Below, piece after piece: positions 17,871 to 26,222 of a stretch of 64,000 bases of DNA. The position numbers and the translations under genes are program-made. How positions within the stretch are numbered: the first letter of the stretch is position 1; each line of letters opens with the position of its first letter. The stretch comes from Microbacterium sp. Au-Mic1 (GTDB lineage Bacteria > Actinomycetota > Actinomycetes > Actinomycetales > Microbacteriaceae): positions 1-64,000 of the forward strand of contig NZ_JAJTTF010000016.1 of the NCBI RefSeq assembly GCF_021341785.1, in the 5' to 3' direction. The notes under the pieces are model-generated. The model ran no database searches. It saw only the letters and a list, made by a program, of their open reading frames with translations, and was not told where the DNA came from.

Positions 17871-17907
17871 GGAGTGCCCTTCGATCGGCGCCATCGGTCT
17901 CGACACG

Positions 17908-17953
17908 GTCCTGAGCGAGAGCGTCCGCCGTCTCGCTGCGCTCGCTCGGGAGC
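17908..17953. repeat. REP-like repeat copy
   Basis: GTCCTGAGCGAGAGCG and the inverted CGTCTCGCTGCGCTCGCTC form a palindromic unit related to the copies near 14528 and 34391. It lies between the GNAT and PAP2 genes. Confidence 0.65.
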
Positions 17954-17995
17954 CACGGGACGAAGGATGCTCAGGGACCGGCGGATCCCTTCAGC

Positions 17996-18649
17996 CTAGC
18001 GAGCCGGATCCGCCCAGGATCCCCGGTGTTCCGCCTCCTCGATCACGCGCGGCAGCCGAACCCAGCGCCACAGGACGGCCGCCACCAGGAAGGCCGCCCC
18101 CGCGCCGATCAGCGCACCGCCGACCGTGTCGCTGAACCAGTGCACGCTGAGGACCGTGCGGGAGAAGCCCATCGCCACCGTCCACACCGCTGAACCGATC
18201 GCCACCCACAGCGTCGGGAACAGGAACCACAGCACCACCGCGAGGGTCGCGGCGTTCGCGGTGTGGCCGGAGGGGAAGGATCCGAAATCTGAAGCGATCA
18301 GCAGATCCTGCGGGCGAGCACGGCCCAGCGCCTTCTTCACGAGCTGCACGACGCCCGCGCTCACGACGAAGGCGATGAGCGCGAACAGGGCGCCGCGCCA
18401 GCCCCGCACGAGCCAGGCGAGCGCGGCGATCACCAGGGGCGTGAGGATCGTCGCGACCCATCCCCCGCCGAGCACGTTCATGACCAGCGCCCAGCCGACG
18501 AGCACGGGACCGCGCCACTCGACCATCTCCAGGTTCCACGCGTCGTCGAGCGACACGATCGCACCGGGCGCCGCAGCCAGCACCACGGCGGCGGCGAGAG
18601 CGGCGGTCACCCCGATGATGCCGAGGACGAGGGCGAGCCGACGTGTCAT
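17996..18649 (-). CDS. PAP2 superfamily phosphatase
   Basis: A 217-residue membrane phosphatase, probably acting on lipid phosphates or polyprenyl pyrophosphates on the outer face. It has about six helices and the full three-part signature: KKALGRARP, PSGHT, and SRTVLSVHWFSD with the catalytic His. The ATG at 18649 is preceded by GGGGGAGAATGGCCGG, which can be read as a Shine-Dalgarno or as GAGAAT, a -10-like hexamer six bases upstream. Its specific lipid substrate is not evident. Confidence 0.92.
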   Translation of the reverse strand: MTRRLALVLGIIGVTAALAAAVVLAAAPGAIVSLDDAWNLEMVEWRGPVLVGWALVMNVLGGGWVATILTPLVIAALAWLVRGWRGALFALIAFVVSAGVVQLVKKALGRARPQDLLIASDFGSFPSGHTANAATLAVVLWFLFPTLWVAIGSAVWTVAMGFSRTVLSVHWFSDTVGGALIGAGAAFLVAAVLWRWVRLPRVIEEAEHRGSWADPAR

Positions 18650-18710
18650 CCGGCCATTCTCCCCCGGGCGCACCGAAGCAGCCCGCATCCGGTGCCGGTG
18701 GCGCCACGAA

Positions 18711-18741
18711 GGCCGGGTCCCGCGAGGTGCGGGGCCCGGCC
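18711..18741. terminator. Terminator-like hairpin after the ABC importer operon
   Basis: GGCCGGGTCCCGC pairs with GCGGGGCCCGGCC around a GAGGT loop, 19 bases past the end of the last permease gene. No U tract. Confidence 0.65.
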
Positions 18742-18759
18742 TCCGAGGCATCGGAGAGC

Positions 18760-19728
18760 TCAGCCCTTCGTCGCGCCGGCCAGGAGACCGCGCACGAAGA
18801 ACCGCTGCAGGGCGAAGAACACGATCAGCGGAACGATGATCGAGATGAACGTTCCGGCCGACTGCAGATACCACTGGTTGCCCCATGTGCCGGACAGCGA
18901 GTTCAGCGTCTGGGTCAGCGGCAGCGATGACTCCGGCGCGAAGATCGTCGCCACCAGCAGGTCGTTCCACACCCACAGGAACTGGAAGATCGCGAACGAC
19001 GCGATGGCCGGCATCGCCAGCGGCAGGATGATGCGGAAGAAGATCTGCCCGTGTCCCGCCCCGTCCACGCGGGCGGCCTCGACGACCTCCCCCGGGATCT
19101 CCGCGATGAAGTTGTGCAGCATGAAGATCGCCAGCGGCATCGCGAAGATCGCGTGCGCGATCCACACCGTGGCGAAGCTGTGGTCCACATCGCGGAGGGT
19201 GAAGCCGGGGAAGATCTGCGTGCCGAACAGCGTCAGTCCGCGCGAGAACAGCGACAGCAGCGGCACCAGGGCCATCTGGATCGGCACGATCTGCAGCGCG
19301 AAGACGAACACGAAGACGAGGTTCTTGCCCTTGAAGTTCATCCACGCGAAGCCGTAGGCGGCGAGCGACGCGATGAAGATCGGGATCACCGTGGCCGGGA
19401 TCGTGATCGCCAGCGAGTTCACGAACGAGGCGCCGAGCGTCAGAGCCGTGCCACCGGAGTTCAGGGCGTCGGCGTAGTTGCTGAGCGTGAACGACGGGTT
19501 CACGAACGCGGTCCACCAGCCCGTGCTGTTCGAGTCGGCTCCGGGGCGGAACGACGTGACGAACAGTCCGAGCGTGGGGATCGTCCAGAAGATCGCGATG
19601 ATCACTGCGGCGAACGTGGCGCCTTTCGACGTGAGCCGCTTCTGCGCGGTCGCCTCGTTGCGTCGGGTGTCGCGCTCGACCTGGCGCTTGCTGCGATTGT
19701 CGGTGACGATCGCCTGTGTCGCACTCAT
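18760..19728 (-). CDS. Carbohydrate ABC transporter permease (MalG/AglG-like)
   Basis: 322 residues with six predicted helices. The cytoplasmic EAA loop reads EVVEAARVDGAGHGQIFFRI, the contact site for the ATPase, and the C-terminus RFFVRGLLAGATKG is typical of MalG-type permeases. The ATG overlaps the stop of the upstream permease (TGATG), so the two are translationally coupled. No ATPase gene is present; in actinobacteria a shared MsiK-type ATPase often serves such importers (established for streptomycetes, inferred here). Confidence 0.95.
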   Translation of the reverse strand: MSATQAIVTDNRSKRQVERDTRRNEATAQKRLTSKGATFAAVIIAIFWTIPTLGLFVTSFRPGADSNSTGWWTAFVNPSFTLSNYADALNSGGTALTLGASFVNSLAITIPATVIPIFIASLAAYGFAWMNFKGKNLVFVFVFALQIVPIQMALVPLLSLFSRGLTLFGTQIFPGFTLRDVDHSFATVWIAHAIFAMPLAIFMLHNFIAEIPGEVVEAARVDGAGHGQIFFRIILPLAMPAIASFAIFQFLWVWNDLLVATIFAPESSLPLTQTLNSLSGTWGNQWYLQSAGTFISIIVPLIVFFALQRFFVRGLLAGATKG

Positions 19729-21071
19729 CAGCGGATCTCCCTCTGCTTGGCCATCTGCCGGGCGTTGTAGATGATGAGCGGCAGCACGAACAGGAACAGC
19801 ACCACGGCCAGCGCCGACGAATGCCCGTAGCTCTGGAACCGCTGCTGCTGGTTGACCATCTCGAAGCCGAGCACCGTGCTGTTCGCCCGGCCGCCGGTCA
19901 TCACGGCGACGATGTCGTAGACCTTGAGCGACGCGATCGTGATCGTGGTCAGCACGACGATGAGCGAGGACCGGATCCCCGGTACCGTGACGTTGCGGAA
20001 CCTCTCCCAGGCGTTCGCCCCGTCCAGCGACGCGGCCTCGATCTGTTCGGTCGGAACCGCCTTGATCGCCGCGGACAGGATCACCATCGCGAACCCGGTC
20101 TGGGTCCAGATGAACACGATGAGCAGGCAGATCGTGTTGACGAGCGGCGTCGTGTCTAGCCAGGAGACGGGCTTGCCGCCGAACAGCGTCACGATGGCGT
20201 TCAGCAGGCCGATCTGGTCGCCCTGGCGGAAGTCGTAGATGAACTTCCAGATGATGCCGGCGCCGACGAACGAGATCGCGACCGGCATGAACACGAAGAC
20301 CTTGAGGATCTTCTCGCCGCGGGCGCGGTCGATGAACACGGCGTAGGCGAGTCCGAAGATCGTCGACACGATCGGGGCGATGAGCGCCCAGATCAGCGTG
20401 TTGATCACGGACCAGAACCCCTCGGGGTTCGTGAACACCCACTGGTAGTTCTCCAGCGCGACGAAGTCCTTGCCGGTCTTGTCGAAGAACGACTGGATGA
20501 TCGTCGACACGGCCGGGTAGATGAGGCCGATGATCAGCAGCAAGGTGGCCGGCGCCATGAACAGCGTGAGCTGGAACAGGTAGCCGGATCCCTCACGCGC
20601 GCGGTAGTCGGCGAAGAACAGCAGCCCGCCGGCGACCAGGGCGATGATCATGACGTACACGACCGCGTTCTGGTACGGACGCAGCATCATGAACGCCAGC
20701 ACCGGGATCGCGAAGCAGGCCACCAGACGGAGCCAGAAGTAGCCCTTCCCGTGCCGAGGTGCATACTCGATGAGCACGAGCAGGACCCCAGCCACGATGC
20801 CGAACACCAGCAGCACGAGAGGGATCTGCAGCAGCGGGTTCAGCCCGCCGAGCCAGGTGAAGAAGCTGTTCAGGGAGAAGCCGAGCGAGGTCGGCCTCGG
20901 GCTCTCCGCCGGACCTCCGGCGATGAGGGCGATGAAGACGCCGAGGATCACGATCGCACCCACGATGTAGGCGCCGATCGTGACGGATCGAGAAGCGGTC
21001 GTGCGGCCGGAACTCACGGACTCGGTCTTGCGACCGGATCGCGTCGTCTCGGTCGCTGTGGTTTGCGACAT
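19728..21071 (-). CDS. Carbohydrate ABC transporter permease (MalF/AglF-like)
   Basis: 447 residues. An unusually long N-terminal part with about four helices (residues 30-165) precedes the canonical six-helix permease core, which begins near YLFQLTLFMAPATLLL. The EAA loop is EAASLDGANAWERFRNVTVP. The extra N-terminal helices and overall length resemble AglF-type alpha-glucoside permeases. The gene follows the binding-protein gene by 114 bases, with a strong hairpin between them. Confidence 0.94.
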   Translation of the reverse strand: MSQTTATETTRSGRKTESVSSGRTTASRSVTIGAYIVGAIVILGVFIALIAGGPAESPRPTSLGFSLNSFFTWLGGLNPLLQIPLVLLVFGIVAGVLLVLIEYAPRHGKGYFWLRLVACFAIPVLAFMMLRPYQNAVVYVMIIALVAGGLLFFADYRAREGSGYLFQLTLFMAPATLLLIIGLIYPAVSTIIQSFFDKTGKDFVALENYQWVFTNPEGFWSVINTLIWALIAPIVSTIFGLAYAVFIDRARGEKILKVFVFMPVAISFVGAGIIWKFIYDFRQGDQIGLLNAIVTLFGGKPVSWLDTTPLVNTICLLIVFIWTQTGFAMVILSAAIKAVPTEQIEAASLDGANAWERFRNVTVPGIRSSLIVVLTTITIASLKVYDIVAVMTGGRANSTVLGFEMVNQQQRFQSYGHSSALAVVLFLFVLPLIIYNARQMAKQREIR

Positions 21072-21125
21072 GTGGACCCCCTTCGGGTTCGACGGTGAAC
21101 TCTGTCAGGATCTGCCCCGTGACGA

Positions 21126-21165
21126 CTGCGGGGCCGTCCGCCGATGATGCGGACGAGCCCCGCAG
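21126..21165 (-). promoter_or_regulatory. Nested hairpin between binding-protein and permease genes
   Basis: Outer stem CTGCGGGGC/GCCCCGCAG and inner stem CGTCCGC/GCGGACG around CGATGAT. Such hairpins downstream of binding-protein genes commonly stabilise the upstream message or partly terminate transcription, so that the binding protein exceeds the permeases. Confidence 0.6.
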
Positions 21166-21185
21166 CCCACAGGGTGATGCTCAGA

Positions 21186-22517
21186 CTAGTTCTTGTAACC
21201 GGCCTGGATGTCGCTCAGAACCTGGTCCGTCGGCTTTCCGTCGACCCAGCTGACCATGCCCTTCCAGAACGACCCCGAGCCGACGGTGGCCGGCATCAGG
21301 TCGCTCGCGTCGAAACGCAGCGTGGTCTTCGGATCCTGCAGCGTCTTCATCGCGTCCTGCAGGAACTGGCTGGAAGCCAGCGAGGCGTCCGCGTTCTTGT
21401 TGGCCGAGATGACGCCGCCGAGCTTGACGCGGGCGTTCGCGAACTCCGGCGAGGACATGAACTCCAGGACCTTCTTGGTCGCGGCGGAGTCGGTGAAGCC
21501 TGCGACGAACTCGCCGCCGCCCTCGATAGTGTTCTCACCCTCCTTGATGCCGGGGAGCACGAACGCGTACACGTCGCCGTCGGGGGCGACCTTCGGCGCG
21601 GCCCCCGCCTTGGTCTTCACGTCGAGGAAGTTCGACGAGAGGAACGAGGCCTGGTGCGTCATGAGGCAGGTGCCGTCGGCGACCTTGGCGGCGACGTCGG
21701 CGAAGGCGGTGGAGTTGATGCTCTTCACGTCACCGAATCCGGCGTTGACGTACTTCGGGTCGAGCAGGATCGTGCCCACGGCGTCGAAGGCCTGCTTGAT
21801 CTGCGGGTCGGTGAACTTCACATCGCCCGCGACCCACTTGTCGTAGACGTCGGTGCCGCTCTGGCGCAGCACGAGGTCCTCGATCCAGTCGGTGCCCGGC
21901 CAGCCGGAGGCGTCACCCGAGGCGAAGCCCGCGCACCACGGTGCGGCGCCGGTCTTCTCCTGGAGCGTCTTGGTGAGCGTCAGCAGGTCGTCCCAGGTCT
22001 TCGGGACCTCGACGCCGAGCTCCTTGAACTTCGCCGGGGAGTACCAGACGTAGCCCTTGACGTTCGCGAGCATCGGGGCGGCGTAGAACTTGCCGTCGAT
22101 GGTTCCGTACGTCTTCCAGTCCTTGGACCAGTTCTTGTCGACGTTCGCCGAGACCTCCGAAGGAGCCTCCTTGACCTGTCCCGTGCCGACGAGGCTCTTC
22201 AGCAGACCCGGCTGCGGCACGATCGCGATGTCGGGTGCGCTGCCGCCGGACACCTTGGTGACGATGTTGCCCTCGAAGCCCTTGTCGCCGGTGTAGACGA
22301 CCTTGATGCCGGTGTCCTTGGTGAACTGGTCGAAGGACTTGTTCAGCAGATCGGCCTCGGATCCCGTGATGCCGCCGGAGATCTTGACGGTCTCACCCTT
22401 GCCGGACGAGTCTCCGCCACCGGACGAGCTTCCCTCGGCGCACCCTGCGAGTGCCAGGCCCGAGACCGCGAGCAGTGCCAGGGGCACGACCAGGCGACGT
22501 CGCTGAGACATTCCCAT
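21186..22517 (-). CDS. Carbohydrate ABC transporter substrate-binding lipoprotein
   Basis: 443 residues. The N-terminus is a lipoprotein signal with lipobox LALAGC, then a Ser/Gly linker and a family 1 solute-binding domain (SAPDIAIVPQPGLLKSLV; EVPKTWDDLLTLTKTL; GGGEFVAGFTDS). It should capture an oligosaccharide outside the membrane; similarity of the core to AglE-type alpha-glucoside binders is my reading. GGAGAAAA lies six bases before the ATG. First gene of the importer operon, divergent from lacI-type regulator with a 236-bp shared control region. Confidence 0.95.
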   Translation of the reverse strand: MGMSQRRRLVVPLALLAVSGLALAGCAEGSSSGGGDSSGKGETVKISGGITGSEADLLNKSFDQFTKDTGIKVVYTGDKGFEGNIVTKVSGGSAPDIAIVPQPGLLKSLVGTGQVKEAPSEVSANVDKNWSKDWKTYGTIDGKFYAAPMLANVKGYVWYSPAKFKELGVEVPKTWDDLLTLTKTLQEKTGAAPWCAGFASGDASGWPGTDWIEDLVLRQSGTDVYDKWVAGDVKFTDPQIKQAFDAVGTILLDPKYVNAGFGDVKSINSTAFADVAAKVADGTCLMTHQASFLSSNFLDVKTKAGAAPKVAPDGDVYAFVLPGIKEGENTIEGGGEFVAGFTDSAATKKVLEFMSSPEFANARVKLGGVISANKNADASLASSQFLQDAMKTLQDPKTTLRFDASDLMPATVGSGSFWKGMVSWVDGKPTDQVLSDIQAGYKN

Positions 22518-22574
22518 ACGTTTTCTCCTTCGAATTCGCGGGGGCGATTTCCCCAGCGCTGGGGGCTCCTCTCA

Positions 22575-22621
22575 GGAACCGCTTCCAGGCGACACTAGTG
22601 ACCCATCCGCCCGTTGCGCAA
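22575..22621 (-). promoter_or_regulatory. Promoter and operator O1 of the importer operon
   Basis: Minus strand: -35 TTGCGC (22616-22621), 18-bp spacer, -10 TAGTGT (22592-22597). The palindrome-like operator GGAACCGCTTCC (22575-22586) covers the expected start of transcription. Confidence 0.6.
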
Positions 22622-22686
22622 CGGCTTTGGATCACAACTGCATAACCGGGCGCGTCCGGCGGCGGAATGTATGGGACCGCTCTCAA

Positions 22687-22723
22687 GGAACCGGTTCCAT
22701 CCTCTCTGAGATATCGCTATGGT
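22687..22723 (+). promoter_or_regulatory. Promoter and operator O2 of the LacI-type regulator
   Basis: A perfect 12-bp palindrome GGAACCGGTTCC (22687-22698) overlaps the -35 position TTCCAT (22695-22700); the -10 is TATGGT (22718-22723) after 17 bp. A CG-centred palindrome of this kind fits LacI-family binding, implying autoregulation. Confidence 0.65.
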
Positions 22724-22753
22724 GAGGGAATCCGTTTTCGAGGAGGGGTCGCC

Positions 22754-23773
22754 GTGACCGGGATCATCGATGTGGCGTTGCGTGCCGGCGTGGCGAAGTC
22801 GACGGCCAGTCGCGCCCTCAGCGGAAACGGCTATGTCTCGGCCGAGACCAGGGAGCGCGTCGAGCGCGCCGCGCGGGATCTCGCCTATTCGGCGCACTCG
22901 AGTGCGTCGAGTCTCGCGACCGGGCGCACCTCCACGATCGGCGTGATCATGCCGATGGCCGACCGCTGGTACTTCGCCGAACTGCTCGGGGGGCTCCAGC
23001 AGGCCCTCATCGACGACGGTCTCGACCTCGCGCTCTACGGCGCCGCAGAAGGCAGCGACGAACGCGCCCGCATGCTGGATCACGCGCTGGCCGGTCGCCG
23101 GTTCGACGGCATCATCGCGGTGTGTCTGCAGCCGGGGGCGCACGAGCTGGAGCGCTTGGCCGGCACCGGGTTGCCACTCGTGTCGGTGGGCCCGTTCGCC
23201 GACCACGCCGACACCGTCACGATCGACGACGTCGCCGCCGCGCGCGTGGCCACGGAGCATCTGATCGACCTCGGCCACGAGGACATCGCGTTCCTCGGGG
23301 ACGCGGCGGACGGGGACCGTTTCAGCTTCGGCGAGCACAAGCGCCTGGACGGCTACCGCCAGGCGATGACCGCGGCGGGCCTGGAGAAGCGCATCCGCGC
23401 CGTTACCACGCAGTCGACGATCCCCGAGGCGTTCGCCACCGCGGCGGCACTGCTCGCGGACCGGCGGAAGCGCCCCACCGCGATCGCGGCCGTTTGCGAC
23501 GAGGCCGCCGTGGGGGCGATCATCGCCGCGCAGCGCCTCGGGATCGGCGTACCCAGCGAGCTGAGCGTGACCGGGATCGACGACCACCGCTACGCCGAGA
23601 TGTTCAGCCTCACCACCATCCGGCAGAACCCGCGTGAGCAGGGCGCCGAGGCCGTGCGCCTGCTGCGCGCTCGGATGCAGGATCCCGAAGCCCCGCTCGA
23701 GCACGTGATCTCCCCGGCGACGCTCGTCGCACGCCAGTCGACCGCGGTCCCGCGCCTCGAGACCGCCCGCTGA
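22754..23773 (+). CDS. LacI family transcriptional regulator
   Basis: 339 residues from GTG 22754, preceded by GAGGAGGGG. The helix-turn-helix reads IIDVALRAGVAKSTASRALS, with hinge-region SSASSLATGR and a periplasmic-binding-like effector domain (TIGVIMPMADRWYFAELLGG; VTGIDDHRYAEMFSLTTIRQ). It very likely represses the divergent ABC importer operon and itself through the two GGAACCG-type palindromes. The ligand is probably the transported sugar or a derivative, which cannot be identified here. Confidence 0.94.
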   Translation: MTGIIDVALRAGVAKSTASRALSGNGYVSAETRERVERAARDLAYSAHSSASSLATGRTSTIGVIMPMADRWYFAELLGGLQQALIDDGLDLALYGAAEGSDERARMLDHALAGRRFDGIIAVCLQPGAHELERLAGTGLPLVSVGPFADHADTVTIDDVAAARVATEHLIDLGHEDIAFLGDAADGDRFSFGEHKRLDGYRQAMTAAGLEKRIRAVTTQSTIPEAFATAAALLADRRKRPTAIAAVCDEAAVGAIIAAQRLGIGVPSELSVTGIDDHRYAEMFSLTTIRQNPREQGAEAVRLLRARMQDPEAPLEHVISPATLVARQSTAVPRLETAR

Positions 23774-23859
23774 CCGCTCGGGACGCTCGACGAGCCGCGT
23801 CGGATCGCCCGACGACTCGGGTCCAGGTCGCTCGACGAGCCGGATCCGCCGCAGACGCA

Positions 23860-23889
23860 CGAAGGCCCCGGGAGAACCCGGGGCCTTCG
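23860..23889. terminator. Terminator hairpin between lacI-type gene and rplL
   Basis: CGAAGGCCCCGGG pairs perfectly with CCCGGGGCCTTCG around AGAA. Convergent genes on both sides. No U run. Confidence 0.8.
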
Positions 23890-23907
23890 CAGCGTCGAAA
23901 CGCGAGA

Positions 23908-24291
23908 TTACTTGAGGGTGACCGTCGCGCCGGCCTCCTCCAGGGAAGCCTTGGCCTTCTCGGCGGCCTCCTTGTTGGCGCCCTCGAGGACGGCCTTCGG
24001 AGCACCGTCGACGACAGCCTTGGCCTCGCCGAGGCCCAGCGAGGTGAGCTCGCGGACGACCTTGATGACCTGGATCTTCTTGTCGCCAGCGGCCTCGAGG
24101 ATGACGTCGAACGAGTCCTTCTCCTCCTCGGCCTCGGCGCCACCCGCGCCACCCGCAGCGCCGGCGACGGCGACGGGAGCAGCAGCGGTGACCTCGAACT
24201 TCTCCTCGAACGCCTTCACGAACTCGCTGAGCTCGACAAGGGTCAGACCAGCGAACTGGTCGAGCAGCTCCTCAGTGGTGAGCTTCGCCAT
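23908..24291 (-). CDS. rplL: 50S ribosomal protein L7/L12
   Basis: 127 residues, the stalk protein that recruits translation factors. It shows the N-terminal dimerisation region ([20 protein letters not shown]), an Ala/Gly hinge, and the C-terminal factor-binding domain with [20 protein letters not shown] and ending [13 protein letters not shown] precedes the ATG. It follows rplJ by 49 bases in the usual rplJL order. Confidence 0.99.
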   Translation of the reverse strand: MAKLTTEELLDQFAGLTLVELSEFVKAFEEKFEVTAAAPVAVAGAAGGAGGAEAEEEKDSFDVILEAAGDKKIQVIKVVRELTSLGLGEAKAVVDGAPKAVLEGANKEAAEKAKASLEEAGATVTLK

Positions 24292-24340
24292 GATGTTTCT
24301 CCTAGATAGATGGGGGTTTGTGGGATGAAGACCTCGAGGC

Positions 24341-24829
24341 TCAGGCAGCCTCGGCGGTCTCCAGCTTCTCGCGAAGAGCGTCGATGGTGGCCGCGGCCTT
24401 GCCCATCGTCGCCTTCATCATGCCCGCGGCCTTCGCCAGCAGAACCTCACGGCTCTCCAGCGAGGCGTACTTGTTGACCTCGTCGGCACTCAGGGCGTTG
24501 CCCTCGAAGATGCCGCCCTTGATCACGAGAAGCGGGTTCGCCTTGGCGAAGTCACGCAGAGCCTTGGCGGTGGCGACGAAGTCGCCGTGCACGAAAGCGA
24601 CGGCCGACGGACCCTTGAGGTCGTCGTCCAGCGCCGTGATCCCCGCGTTGTTCGCGGCGATCTTGGTCAGCGTGTTCTTCACCACGGCGTAGCTCGCGTC
24701 CTGACGGATGTTGTTGCGCAGCTGCTTGAGCTGGGCAACCGTCAGACCGCGGTACTCGGTCAGCAGGACGGCGTTCGAGTCCTCGAAATTCTTCGTGAGC
24801 TCGGCGACCGATGCATCCTTCTGCGCCAT
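24341..24829 (-). CDS. rplJ: 50S ribosomal protein L10
   Basis: 162 residues, the base of the ribosomal stalk that binds 23S rRNA and L7/L12 dimers. Signature regions: [33 protein letters not shown] and [17 protein letters not shown] lies six bases before the ATG at 24829; the open frame extends further upstream without family similarity. In many bacteria the L10-L12 complex represses its own operon through the leader. Confidence 0.98.
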   Translation of the reverse strand: MAQKDASVAELTKNFEDSNAVLLTEYRGLTVAQLKQLRNNIRQDASYAVVKNTLTKIAANNAGITALDDDLKGPSAVAFVHGDFVATAKALRDFAKANPLLVIKGGIFEGNALSADEVNKYASLESREVLLAKAAGMMKATMGKAAATIDALREKLETAEAA

Positions 24830-25093
24830 GGTCACTCCTTGATGAGTACGGGATGCTCCACGGCGGTGGAGCACCGACCTCGACCGCCGCGCTCTGCAGG
24901 CAAACAAAAACGCTCCGGCGCAAGCGCACGGAGCGTGATCCAGGATCTGGAGGTCGTTCGTGTCACCTGCGCGGGCCTCTGCTGATCGGATCCAGGATCC
25001 GGCAGTGCTTCGATCGCCTCATGCTCGCGCACACGACGATGACCAGCGGTCTTCGGTTGCCTCAAGACTACGGCATCCCGCCCCCTCCCCCAA
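24830..25093 (-). promoter_or_regulatory. rplJ leader with promoter and terminator/attenuator hairpins
   Basis: Reading the minus strand: -35 TTGGGG (25088-25093), 17-bp spacer, -10 TAGTCT (25065-25070), then a leader of about 230 nt. It holds an 8-bp GC-rich hairpin ACGCTCCG/CGGAGCGT (24910-24936) followed by a T-rich run (24901-24910), which looks like an intrinsic terminator, and a second hairpin TGCTCCAC/GTGGAGCA (24854-24873) closer to the start. If the promoter is real the first hairpin would be an attenuator; alternatively it ends the upstream transcript and rplJ has a nearer promoter. Confidence 0.5.
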
Positions 25094-25128
25094 ATCGACG
25101 CCCCGGGCTCGCGGGCCCAACCTCGCGC

Positions 25129-25207
25129 CGAGCCACCCTCTTCCGCTCGAGCCACCCTTTTGCGCACCGCGCGGAAGAGGGCCGTTCGGCAGCAAAGGGG
25201 TCGCTCG
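25129..25207. repeat. Repeat unit on the 3' side of the DUF559-like gene
   Basis: Two direct CGAGCCACCCT units (25129 and 25148), then an inverted GCAAAGGGGTCGCTCG (25192-25207); CTCTTCCGC also pairs with GCGGAAGAG (25170-25178). The same motif family lies on the other side of the gene at 26348-26426. Confidence 0.75.
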
Positions 25208-25229
25208 CGATGTCGAAGTGACCCGCGGG

Positions 25230-26222
25230 TCAAAGCCAGATCCGGCGCGTGCCGCGCGGAGTGATCGCGAAGGCGCGCAAGAAGGCGGCGAATCCTCCGA
25301 CCGAGCTGACCTCGTCGGAGCCCACTCGAGCCACACCCCATCCGGTACTGCCGCGCACCCAGTCCTCCCGCTTCTTCTCCTCGAGGATGACCTGGCCAGG
25401 AGCCAGGTCCCCGGCCAGCTCCGGATCGAGATACTTGCCGATGCCGTCGCACTCCAAGAACGTCCGCTGCACATCGAGGCCGATGTCCATCCAGTAGGTC
25501 TTGAGGTTCGGACCAGGAACGGGCACCTGCACGCGTGGCCGGGCGAACCCGAGTTCATGCAGCCGGTAGCGCGTCACGCTCTCGAGCGGTCCTTGCGCGC
25601 GGCCTTCGGCGATCGCGATCAGTTCGCGAGCTTGACGGATCCCGCGCGCCCCCGGCCTGCGGGCACGCTCCTCCAGTTGCCCGCGCATCGCATCCTCAGC
25701 CGCTGCATCGAAGTCCCAGGGAACGCCCGCGACCTGCGCCAGCGCTGCGTCCACGACGGCGAGTGCGGCGGGAGGCGGCAGCGATCGGGCCAGATCGTAC
25801 GCAGTGCGGAGGAGGCTCGTGCAGCGGATCCCCTCCACGACGACGATGTCGGACTCCGCGAGCTCTCCCTCGTGACGGAAGAGGTCTCGGGCACTGTGCC
25901 GGTCGACCGAACCCAGGATGACGTGCGCCGACCGCGGCGTCCACCGGTAGAGCGGAAGACGCAGAAGCGCCGCGGCGGACTCGTGCGAATACACAGGATC
26001 CGATCCCGATGCGGCCATCCACGTCGCCACCACCAGCGCCTTGTGACGGGACTCAGGCCACAGCCCGTGCCAGAACGTGGTGGGAAGGTACCAGCCTCGA
26101 CGGACCCGGTGCAGTTCCCCGGTGGACAGCGCACGTTCGATCGCACGTCCGCTCACCCCGCGTTCCAGATCCTTCCTGGAGAGCAGATTCTGCCGGAGCT
26201 CATCGACCGAACAATGGCGCAT
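25230..26222 (-). CDS. AbiEi-like antitoxin domain / DUF559-like protein
   Basis: 330 residues. The N-terminal 90 residues (VDELRQNLLSRKDLERGVSG, then ALSTGELHRVRRGWYL) look like the winged-helix domain of type IV AbiEi antitoxins, and the middle carries SHESAAALLRLPLY and GIRCTSLLRTAYDLARSLP, common in that group. The C-terminal part (YWMDIGLDVQRTFLECDGIGKY, with EEKKRED after it) resembles a DUF559/Vsr-like endonuclease fold in which DIGL...ECDG...EEKKR could supply acidic and Lys residues. ATG 26222 is the best start, with GGTGG nearby. Function is unproven, and no toxin gene is adjacent. The flanking repeats and isolated position suggest an acquired gene. Confidence 0.7.
   Translation of the reverse strand: MRHCSVDELRQNLLSRKDLERGVSGRAIERALSTGELHRVRRGWYLPTTFWHGLWPESRHKALVVATWMAASGSDPVYSHESAAALLRLPLYRWTPRSAHVILGSVDRHSARDLFRHEGELAESDIVVVEGIRCTSLLRTAYDLARSLPPPAALAVVDAALAQVAGVPWDFDAAAEDAMRGQLEERARRPGARGIRQARELIAIAEGRAQGPLESVTRYRLHELGFARPRVQVPVPGPNLKTYWMDIGLDVQRTFLECDGIGKYLDPELAGDLAPGQVILEEKKREDWVRGSTGWGVARVGSDEVSSVGGFAAFLRAFAITPRGTRRIWL

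Noticed and set aside
24830-24940. A metabolite riboswitch upstream of rplJ
   Set aside because: Only two simple hairpins are visible and no known aptamer core; ribosomal-protein attenuation is the simpler reading.
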